Shown in pieces: positions 1-8,192 of a DNA stretch of 17,778 bases. The notes under the pieces are model-generated. The model was not told where the DNA came from and did not search any database. It saw only the letters and a list, made by a program, of their open reading frames with translations. Source of the DNA: Auxenochlorella pyrenoidosa (Eukaryota; Chlorophyta; Trebouxiophyceae; Chlorellales; Chlorellaceae); contig KQ482057.1 of the NCBI GenBank assembly GCA_001430745.1, positions 699,491-717,268 of the forward strand, read 5' to 3'. Every line of letters begins with the position of its first letter. Position 1 is the first letter of the stretch. The position numbers were made by a program, and so were the translations under genes.

Positions 1-111
1 CCGGGCTTGCCAGGGCGGAAGGAAAGGGGCTCAACGGTTGGGTCCGCGGCGATGCACCCTGCATGCGCCACCGTAACCGGGCCCCAATGCTCTGCGCCGC
101 TGCCCCTGCAG

Positions 112-143
112 GCGTGGTGGCGTTTGCGCCCTTCAAGGGGTGA
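112..143 (+). CDS. Possible last exon of an upstream gene (tentative)
   Basis: A pyrimidine-rich stretch ending in CTGCAG at 106-111 could be a splice acceptor. It is followed by a short open stretch coding VVAFAPFKG and a TGA at 141-143. This resembles the end of a gene entering from the left edge. No family can be recognised from nine residues, and the match could be chance in GC-rich DNA. Confidence 0.2.
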
Positions 144-647
144 GCGCTGGCGAGCCCGCCTCTGAGCCAGTACAGAACTTGTGCGGCATCGGCCGGCCGA
201 CTGCCGCGCCATGCCGGTTGTCCCCCTGTCTCTCAGTCTGACACAATTCATTGAGCGAACGAGCCCCCATCCACCTCTGTGACATAATGCACAGCATTCC
301 GGGCCAGCAGAGTAGCTGAGGGCCTTCCATAAGCAAGAGCGCGAGATAAAGGGGGCGGAAGGAGGGTGCCGCCACTGGGTCTGGCTCATTGTGTAGCTGC
401 GCCCTTAGCTCCCACACCTGTCACACCTCCATGTCACCCTTGGAGCCCGCATGGGAGCCGACAGAGGAGGGCGGCTCCCGTCCAGGCGGCTTCCAAGCGG
501 CCTGCTGTGGACATGCTGTGATGCACGCAGCTCCGAGATCGAAAACCGCCTTTGGCTTGCGGTACTGGGTGAATGATCGCACACATCGCGGACCAAGTGC
601 AAGCCGACAGTTTGGACGACCCAGGCTCGTGAACGCCGCTGGCCATC
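144..647. other. Intergenic / 5' flank of the cysteine-rich protein gene
   Basis: No convincing gene is visible here. Open frames exist on both strands but have low-complexity, shadow-like composition and no recognisable motif. The segment should hold the promoter and 5' leader of the + strand gene starting at 648. No clear TATA box or other core promoter element could be identified by eye. Confidence 0.4.
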
Positions 648-3600
648 ATGCCTAGCGCTCGCCTGCTCCTCGCTGCTGTGACGCTTCTGGTCGACTTGAT
701 AGTGGCGCAGGCCGGGTGGGCGCAGGGAACAGGGCGGGCATTCTTGAACCCAACTAGCACTGGGGCGGTGCGCACTGCGCCGGGGGCAGTGCAGTACCGC
801 GGTGCAGAGCCTGGCATGCATAACATGTCCTGGTGCAGGGCGAGCAAGGACTCCCTGCACACCAGTGCTCAACGCAGCCTCCTGGCCTATTCGTGCAAGC
901 TGACCCGGGACTGCCCGACCACACAGCTCTGCATCAATGCCCAGTGCACGTGCCCCTCCGGTGCGGGGACCCTTACTCTGCTCGTGGCCCCGCAGCACAC
1001 CGTTACCCAAACATGTCAGACCAGCCGCATCGGGAATGCCTGCATCGTACAGTATGTCAATGTACCACTCCTGAGCCGCTCTATCACGCCTGGAAAGCAC
1101 ACTGCCTGCACGGGCTAACGTGTGCCCTGACTGGATGTGGGCCCCCACCCCCTCCCCCCACCCCCACCCCCTGGGGCAGAACGCCCCCAATATTGCCTTG
1201 GCCCGCCAAGGGGCTGCAAGCAGTGCTGCAACACTCAGCACTGCGGGGACAACATGATCTGCTATCGCAACATGTGCAAGTGCGCCGCCAACTTTGCCGA
1301 CTGCGACGGCCTCAGGTCGAATGGTGAGCCCGCATGAGCTGTTACCAGTTCATAGTCACCCTGGCGGAGCACCCTGTGGCATACTGCCATGCAAAGGCAG
1401 ACAAGGAGGTGAAGGCAGCACGTTCCTCCCAGCACCATGCAACTCATGCAGGCTGCGAGGCGTCCCTGACTACCACCACCAACTGCGGCTTATGTGGCCG
1501 GAAGTAAGGGATGGCAACAGCTGCTCATTCAGTGCCAGACACAGTGCTAGAGCGCGCTCTGCCTGGGGTAGACACGTGCAACGGCTCTGCTTGGCAGCGG
1601 CCTAGGTCCCCCAGCGTGAACAGGCCACCCTGCCCAGCCCTTGCTGAGCTGCGGCCCTCCTTCCTCCCTGCCTGCAGGTGCGCTGCCCACCAGGGCTGCG
1701 TGAGCGGGCAGTGCCGATGCCTGCAAAATTTTGCAGACTGTGATGATGACCCGAGCAACGGTGGGTGGGCATCGATTGTGATGGTATGCGTGCTGGTTCA
1801 ACCTGGCAGAACCCTCTTCAACCTGTCCAAATAGTGCGAGCGTTATGACCTGCCCTCCCAGCACAGCCAACTACACTTGCCACTCGCTCTGCAGGCTGCG
1901 AGAGAGACCTGCAGACCTCGATTTTTCACTGCGGGAAGTGTGGCGGTGCATGCGCCAATGGCATGCGCTGCCAAAAGGGCACCTGCAAGTGCCCCGGATC
2001 GGGTGAGGCCAAACAGCAGGAAGATCACAAACTGCTGCCTGAGCCTCGGTAGAGGCCTCAGTGCAACTTGCAGCGCTGAGCCTTGCAGCGCTGAGCCTTG
2101 CTGTCTCCCAGTGCTCGATTTTACAGCCCACTGCCTTCGTTCCTTCGTTTATTGTCTCTGTTCAGGTGCCACCAACCTGCTGACCGATGCCAAGAACTGC
2201 GGCCAGTGTGAGAGTCCAGCCGCTTGGTGGTAGTGGGGGGCGCCTTGGAGCCGTCTTGCACGGCCTGCACCTGCTTATTTCAATCACAACACGGGCTGCT
2301 GTCAGTATCTGACAGTATCTGACAGTATCTGACAGCAGCCCGTGTTGTGATTGAAATAAGCAGGTGCAGGCCGTCCGGGTTGGGAGCATAAATGTCCGGG
2401 TTGGAAGCATGAGAACGTGTGCCCAATTTGCCTCCTGTGCCTGTAGGTGGGAATTTATGCGGGAAGAACATGGAGTGCGTGGCCGGACAGTGTGTCTGCT
2501 CCCCCAACTTTGGCGACTGCGATGGCAATGCTGAAAATGGCAAGCCGGTGGCCCTCTGGAGTGCACCTGCCGGCCTGCATGCTTGCCCACCTGCCTATCT
2601 GCCTGCCTGCCTTCCCTGACGCCGCCTGCCTGCTGACCCGCACGCCACAGGGCCCCGCTGCATCCACCGCATCACAAAGCGCCTCCCTCTTTCCTGATGC
2701 ATGCAGGATGCGAGGCCCCTTTGCTCATAGACACAGACAACTGTTTTGCATGCGGCAGGCACGGTATCCAGCGTGACACGCACGGCCTACCCATGCAGGC
2801 ACCTGCGCTCCATGCAAAGCTCGCCGAAGACAGGCCCTTTGATTGCTGTGCCTACCACCCCCCAGCTGGTTGCTCCGCTTTGCCTTGTCGTGTGGCCGGC
2901 CGCCCTGCGCCCCACCCTGCAGGACCTGCCATGTCACACTGTCGTGCAGGGCTTGTGGCGCACATGCACAGTGCACCGGTGGCAAGTGCTCCTGCCTCCC
3001 CACGTTCGCCGACTGCAACAATGACGCCGCCGACGGTAGGGGCCGGGTTGTGGGGGCAGGCTGGTTGGCAGGGAGTGCAGGGTTGCATCAGGTTTCCGTC
3101 GGGATGCATTAAATCACGATTGCACTTCACCTGTTCCGAGCTGCTGTTCATCGCTTGCTGGTGTCTGCAGGCTGTGAGACACAAACCACCTCTACAGACC
3201 ACTGCGGGCAAGCCGCCCTCCTTGCAAGAGCTGGGTTGCTATGAGTTCATCTTTGGGCTTGCATGCACGCACCCATATTCAGCGTTTGCATGGCTCTCTG
3301 TGTATCCCAAGAGCTTGCCCCTTGGTTTCCCGTCGGCAAGGCATGCAGTCGCCCTGCTTGCTTTACTTGCCGTACCCAAGTGGTGCATATGCATACTGTA
3401 TCTGCCTTGCTTCTCACATCATGCAGTGCTTGCGGCGGCAAGTGTGCCAGCTTCGAGACCTGCGCTGCTGTCGGCGGCGGCAATGCCTGCGCATGCGGTA
3501 AGCTGGCTTGTTGCTCCTTCTGCCAGAGTCACCAGCTTGCGGTCCTGTGCTCTACTATCTTCTCGTGGTCCTGCCTGTCGGCTGCCTACTGCGATGCGCA

Positions 3601-4654
3601 CTGCTGGCGGAACTATACCTGGGCGTGCGCTGATTGGGTAGGTCACCCCAGTGGTACTGCCTTCCTGATGTCCCGCCACACCTGCCTGCTGTGCCCACCG
3701 CTCCCTTGTATCCTGCAGCCAGCCAAGACCTCACCACAGACGCCAACTGCGGCGCTGTGAGCCTGCCCTGCCTGGCGCCAACCCCGAGCAGCACTCGTCC
3801 TTGTTTGGTTCTGGTTTAACTGAGGGTCCACCCGCAGTGCACACGCGGCCAGGACTGCAGGCGCTGGTTGTGCACTGCCTGAAGGACACCTCGTGGCTGC
3901 TGCTTTGCGCTGGTTGGCCCTGCAGTGCGGCAACAAGTGCCATGCCACCCAGGAGTGCGTATCCGTCAGCGTGGGCGGCGCAATGCAGCACACCTGCCGC
4001 TGCAAGACAGGTGCGTTGCTGTGCTAGAGGCATTGCCTGCAGTCCATCTTTGCTCTCCAGGGCCCTTTGCCCTGGTAGCCATGCCGCATGCTGTCAGCGA
4101 CACTTCAGACACTGTCAGGGATCAAAGTGGCACTTTAATGTTCCCCACACAGGTGCCGTCCCGCTCCTCGGCGACTGCAACGGCTGGAGCGGCGATGGCT
4201 GTGAGACCCCGCTGAACACGGTGAACGCAGTCGGAACCCTCTGCTTGAGCAGAACGCGTACTGCCACATGCCTGGGAAGGCACGCAAGAATTGTTGTGCG
4301 CATGGGAGGGCGCTGAAGGCTTTGTCATCCAGGCACACATTGAACCCTCCTCGGGCGCTTGCCCACTCGCTCTTCGTCGATGCACAGATCGCCAACTGTG
4401 GGGCATGCGGAGCGGCCTGCCCTGACCAGGACCAGCAGACCTGCACCGATGGAGTCTGCACCTGCCCTGTCGGTAAGCCTGGACCCTCTGCTGCCATCAT
4501 GCTTGCTCCCCAAGGCTGGCCAGTGGCCTCTGTTCCCGAAAACACCTCCCAGCCACACTTGTCTACTTGTCTACTCATGCCTCATCGTGCAGACAAGCCG
4601 CATCTTTGCGAGACCTCCCCTGGCGTGTTTGCGTGCTCGCAGTGCTGCAAGTGA
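648..4654 (+). CDS. Predicted secreted protein of tandem cysteine-rich modules
   Basis: Sixteen exons can be chained with consistent phase: 648-960, 1180-1323, 1452-1503, 1678-1760, 1895-2002, 2166-2207, 2447-2539, 2707-2758, 2950-3035, 3171-3207, 3427-3497, 3719-3756, 3926-4010, 4153-4220, 4388-4472 and 4593-4654. They give about 472 residues. Residues 1-25 look like a signal peptide (hydrophobic LLLAAVTLLVDLIVAQA), and an NMS glycosylation sequon follows. The rest is about seven repeats of one module: C-x-C-x(2-4)-FADCD-x(4)-NGCE, a short loop, NCGxCGxxC, then C-x(2-4)-G-x-C. The NCGxCG core recalls Stig1-like and bacterial DCDGxxxNGCE repeats, so an extracellular or cell-wall role is inferred; no enzyme motif is seen. 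Introns fall at recurring module positions. Three introns have GC donors (2540, 2759, 3208). The end is uncertain: reading stops at TGA 4652-4654, or a GTGAGA donor at 4651 joins an exon at 4825-4885, giving about 491 residues. Confidence 0.72.
2071..2100. repeat. 15-bp tandem duplication in an intron
   Basis: The unit CAGCGCTGAGCCTTG occurs twice head to tail (2071-2085 and 2086-2100) in the intron between exons 5 and 6 of the cysteine-rich gene. It lies outside coding sequence and is probably a replication-slippage product. Confidence 0.85.
2260..2374. repeat. Perfect 46-bp inverted repeat with 23-nt loop
   Basis: The left arm 2260-2305 and right arm 2329-2374 are exact reverse complements by base-by-base reading. 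The loop and its edges are made of a 10-bp unit, TATCTGACAG, in three tandem copies at 2306-2335. Pairing stops at both outer ends. No transposase, obvious terminal motif or clear target-site duplication is visible. As RNA, the intron would form a long unbulged hairpin. It could be a small-RNA precursor, a foldback element, or a recent inverted duplication. Confidence 0.9.
2373..2410. repeat. Short direct repeat beside the hairpin
   Basis: GTCCGGGTTGGGAGCAT at 2373-2389 recurs at 2394-2410 with one change. The first copy begins inside the last two bases of the hairpin's right arm, and both copies sit in the same intron. Confidence 0.8.
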
Positions 4655-4885
4655 GAGGCTTCGCAACTGCCACACCCCAGGGCAGGCATGCGTACAACTT
4701 ATTGCCCTGCCATGTGCTGCATTCTCTCAAGTGCAAGTGCTCTTGGAAAGTTGGCTGCGCCCCTCTCCGCTGAAGCTGCGCTTTGACAGCGCCGCCCGTG
4801 GCCCCTTCCTGTCGCCAACTGCAGCAACTGCGATTGCCCTGGCGGGCAGATCTGCTCCGGCAACGAGTGCGAGTCCAACATCTGA

Positions 4886-5543
4886 GTCTGCAGTGGATGC
4901 TTGCCTGCTGGGCAGTGCGGCTGCAGGGATGGTGGCTGCATGTTGCATGGGGGGGGTCCATAATCAAACGCAGCCCAGAAACTTGCCCTGGCTACCTGCT
5001 CCATTTGGATGGCAGAAGTCGTTGCCTTTTTCAGGTGCGATGAACCCGTGTTTTACAAGGCCTGAAAGAGAAGTCCACGCACTCCTGACAATCCAAGATG
5101 CATTTGAACAACAGGTTGCTGCATGAGAGCCTGTTTTGCCCCCACCAAGATGTCCGCCCATTTTCCATTTCTTTTAGTCAAGTAAGAGTTCTTTTAATAA
5201 GAGCTCTTTTTATACAAAGTTGGTGAAATACAGCAAGGTTCTGGAGGGTGAGCAGCTGACAAGAGTTTCCCATGAGTTGCTGCTGCAGACGCGCGAGCTG
5301 GAGCACGCTAGGCAGCTCGCCGCCAGCAGGCCGGCACTCCCCCCGAAACCGCCTGGATCTACAACGCCGCCAGAATCATACCATCTGCCTCTGAAACCGA
5401 GAGACCCTGAAGAAACCCTGCCTCTGGCAACCGAGCAGCTCAAACTCGCTCTCGCGTTTCCGCTACGAGCAGACCGAATCGTTCGAGCAAGCACTGCACC
5501 ACTGCACCCTCTCATCCCGCTGAGCTAAACTGCGGATGTGGCG
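4886..5543. other. Gap between the cysteine-rich gene and the BTB gene
   Basis: The first part (4886-4947) stays in frame with the preceding exon after a TGA and is rich in cysteine. The middle shows no recognised gene. Around 5163-5220 lies an unusually AT-rich stretch for this window, with a palindrome AAGAGCTCTT near 5199-5208 and a related imperfect one about 20 bases upstream. It may mark the promoter of the BTB gene or a remnant of inserted DNA. An open frame from 5220 to 5528 (about 102 residues, with a short charged helical start and a proline-rich tail) resembles no family I know; it may be 5' leader. Confidence 0.4.
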
Positions 5544-7287
5544 ATGGCTGCCACTGCCGCTCCCATCCCTGCCGCCGCTGGGCAAGCCGCCAGCCTGAGC
5601 GTCGACGCGTTCAATGCGGCAGTGCCCCAGGCATTCTACCTCCTGGACAGCCAGGCCGAGATGGAGGCTCTTTCTGACGCAGCGCTGATAGTGGAGGGAG
5701 TGCGGCTGCCGGTGCACAGCCAGGTGCGGAAGAAGCAGGGCGGCCGGCTCAGCACCGACAATGCCTCTGCTTCCATGATCGGCAACAGCGTGGCTGCCTT
5801 TCCCCATGCTCAGCCCTGCTGGTGCTCAGCATGCAGTCCAAGGTGCTGAGGAGCATGTTTGCCAACCTGATGGGTGCTGGCGGCAGCGGCAGCAAGGCCA
5901 GGGTGGGCTGCAAGCGCAAGGCTGGTGACCAGGTGGGCACACCCCTGGACCCCTGCCAGGATGCCGGTACTCCAGCTTGTTGGCCGCAAAAGGAAGAGGC
6001 TTGCCTCTTTGAATATATGGCTGTGACGGCCTGCAGATTCAGCTGATAGTGAGTGCTTGATAGCCTCTACGGCCCCTCAGTAACCCTCCCAGCACCCATC
6101 TTTCGCTTGCAGGAGAGCCAGCCTTTTGAGATGGCAGAGCCGCTCAAGGAGTGCAGCCTGTTTGAGGCCGCCCTCTTCCTTCGGTTCCTGTACCGCCCTC
6201 ACGAGCTGATGGTTCCCAGCAGCCTGGCGGCGGTGCAGGACAGCCTGCCGGTGCTGCTGTTTGCGTCACACAAGCTGGACGCTGGGCTTATGACAAATGC
6301 TGTGGCCAGCTACCTGGCAGGTGACTTGTGGGATGATACCATTGCGCCAGCAGAGCATGGCCCCATCGGCTTGCACTTGCTGGCAGATCATGCCTGCGCC
6401 CTTGCTTGCCCGCTTGCCCCGCCAATGCGCCGGCCCGCCCATCTTTGCAGCTGGCCAGGGCTGGCAACACAAGCACAGCTAGTGATTGCAAAATGCGCAT
6501 ATTGACATGTGCTCTTGCCCTTCGTTGCGGCCTGGCCTCCTGCAGATAAGGCGACACAGGCCAGCGCGGCTGAGCTGATTGCCTGGATTGAGGCTGCGGA
6601 GATGTGCCAGCTTGACAGCCTGCGGCTCGAGTGTGTTGCGCAGCTGGCACGCAAGCTGGCCACCAAGCCGCAAGCTGCCAGCCCGCTGGCCGCTGCCTTA
6701 GTTGATGCAGCCCAGCTGGAAGGCTGCGACAAAAGCACGCTGCTCCTGCTCCTCGGCATGCTGACAGCAGCCGGCAGGGAACTGGCTGAACACCAGCAGC
6801 ACTTTGCTGGCCATCTCGCCTTGGGTGACATGCTGACGACAGCACTGCCGCTGGCGGCCAGCCCTGGCAGCTTTGAGTGGCGCATCGAGCGCTTTTCGGA
6901 GCAGCCCGCAGCGGTCGGGATGAAGTTGACATCACCACCCTTCATGGCTGGCGGCAGGGAGTGGCACCTGAAGGCATACTGTGGCGGTGAAAATGCCGAG
7001 GCTGAGGGCCATCTCTCAGGTGAGATCCGGCTTGGAATCATGCAAGCAAACCAGAGTTAGAGGGCAGCGGGAAGGGGGAAACTGTAATTTGAGGGCTCGG
7101 GCGTGCGTTGCCATCCTGCTTCCTTCTCATGCTCGATCTCTCACTTCCAGTGTGCATCCCAGTGTGCCATGCAGTTTATGTCGTGCCGCAGCATGTCGGA
7201 GGAAACGTGGAGGTCACAATCACAGTTGTCGACCAAGGACGTGGCAAGCAGGTGGACTATGCTAGAACCTTCAGAACTAGTCGTTGA
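5544..7287 (+). CDS. BTB-MATH domain protein, possibly broken
   Basis: Five exons: 5544-5723, 5822-5932, 6113-6320, 6546-7019 and 7151-7287, giving 369 residues to the first stop. Residues 1 to about 165 form a BTB/POZ domain (DAALIVEGVRLPVHSQ, then VLSMQSKVLRSMF and FLRFLYRPHEL), about 168-265 are a BACK-like helical region, and a MATH/TRAF fold starts near 274 (SFEWRIERFS). Such proteins usually act as Cullin-3 substrate adaptors, with MATH binding the substrate; that role is inferred. The ATG at 5544 is the first in frame with the BTB region. Two oddities: the exon 1/2 junction that restores BTB coding needs a TG rather than AG acceptor, since no phase-compatible AG was found, and TGA at 7285-7287 interrupts the MATH domain. 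Codons after it continue in frame to TAG at 7408-7410 and encode the expected MATH end (GWQKFM, GYLAGDTLVI). This may be a young pseudogene, an unusual transcript or a sequence error. Confidence 0.7.
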
Positions 7288-7410
7288 AACATGGGCATGT
7301 CCGGCCGGGGCTGGCAGAAGTTCATGTCTACGACGAAACTGCGGAGCCGGCCCGGCTACCTGGCAGGTGACACGCTGGTCATCCGAGCCCGGGTAGCGGT
7401 GCACCTGTAG
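7288..7410 (+). pseudogene. MATH C-terminal segment beyond the in-frame TGA
   Basis: This stretch is in the same frame as 7151-7284 and has no further stop until TAG at 7408-7410. It encodes GWQKFMSTTKLRS and GYLAGDTLVIRARV, the expected last strands of a MATH domain. With the TGA read as a stop, it would be 3' untranslated sequence. No intron that skips the TGA and keeps frame was found. Confidence 0.6.
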
Positions 7411-8192
7411 CTGGGCGCAGGCTGGCCAGGCTGCTCCGCATTTGTTGTGAGCATTGTTCGCGTGCATTCTCTACCTGGGTTTCTCACCCACATGACGTCC
7501 ATGCCACTGCATTACTGCATTGTGAAGAGGAGCGACTTAGCAGAAACCTGTACCTAGCCGACCTGTCCTTGCTGGCCGGCATCATCATTGGGCGTCACTG
7601 CGGCAGCGCCGGCGTCGCTCCTGCCGGTACGCTGCATCTGCGGAGCAGCTGCAAAGGCAAGCAGGCTGTGGCGGGTGTCCTGCATGCTGCATCGTGCCGC
7701 AGCAATGGCGAGCGTCATGTCTTGCAGTGGCGGCATCAGGTCGGGGCTCTGCATGGTGGGTGAGGGTCAGGAGCCTTGGTGTGCATATGTCCAACCATCT
7801 GTCGCGAAGAACCATAACTTGCAGTATGAGAGCAGCCGCACCACAGCCACGGTCACAAAATCCTGTGCATCCTCATTCAACATGCCTCTGCGTGCATAGG
7901 CACTGCGCAGCCGCAAGCAGCGCTGCCGCTCCACAGGCATCACGTAAAGTGTGAACCTCAGCTCCCAAATACACATGCTGCTGGCGCGCCTTACACTCGT
8001 TAAATCACTCCTGCTTGCAAACCATACCCAGCACAGGCCAGCGAGTTGCCTTTTAAGTAATGCATAAAGTGACCAACCCATCACTGCAAGTTCAAACGCC
8101 CAGCAGTACTGGACGCATCTACATGTAACCCGTAAACACCTCAGCAGCCTAGGCTGCCTCCCATCTTGCGGCGCCACGCCGCTGCCATGGCT
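7411..8192. other. Convergent intergenic region
   Basis: This lies between the 3' ends of the + strand BTB gene and the - strand GST gene. It should be mostly 3' untranslated sequence. Small open frames on both strands (for example near 7569-7763) have no recognisable motifs and are not called as genes. Confidence 0.45.
7991..7995 (-). terminator. Candidate TGTAA polyadenylation signal for the GST gene
   Basis: The + strand reads TTACA, so the - strand carries TGTAA, the usual chlorophyte polyadenylation motif, about 200 nt past the GST stop codon. A pentamer occurs often by chance, so this is only a candidate. Confidence 0.35.

Larger units (their letters stand above)
2208..2446 (+). other. 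Intron of the cysteine-rich gene carrying a hairpin
   Basis: The donor is GTGAGA after CAG-T and the acceptor is CTGTAG. Joining across it restores NCGQCGNLCG, the conserved module core, which fixes both boundaries. The intron contains the 2260-2374 inverted repeat and an adjacent short direct repeat. Confidence 0.7.

Noticed and set aside
1141..1175. Poly-C tract that could look like a repeat element or proline-rich coding
   Set aside because: It lies just before a phase-matched AG at 1179 and is best read as the polypyrimidine tract of the first intron.
405..1241. Long - strand open frame of 278 codons opposite the first exons of the cysteine-rich gene
   Set aside because: It has no recognisable motif, and the + strand shows a signal peptide and in-phase cysteine-rich exons. 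Long shadow frames are common in GC-rich DNA.
2583..2640. CCTG-rich repeats resembling a small tandem array
   Set aside because: The units are irregular and sit in an intron; this is low-complexity DNA without spacers of even length, so it is not a CRISPR or satellite array.
648..7410. General reassignment of TGA to a sense codon, suggested by two in-frame TGAs
   Set aside because: The GST, DUF427 and ABC transporter genes all end in TGA at the expected end of their families, so TGA works as a stop in this genome.
7569..7763. Small + strand open frame downstream of the BTB gene
   Set aside because: It has no motif, no matching splice partners and lies in the expected 3' untranslated region.
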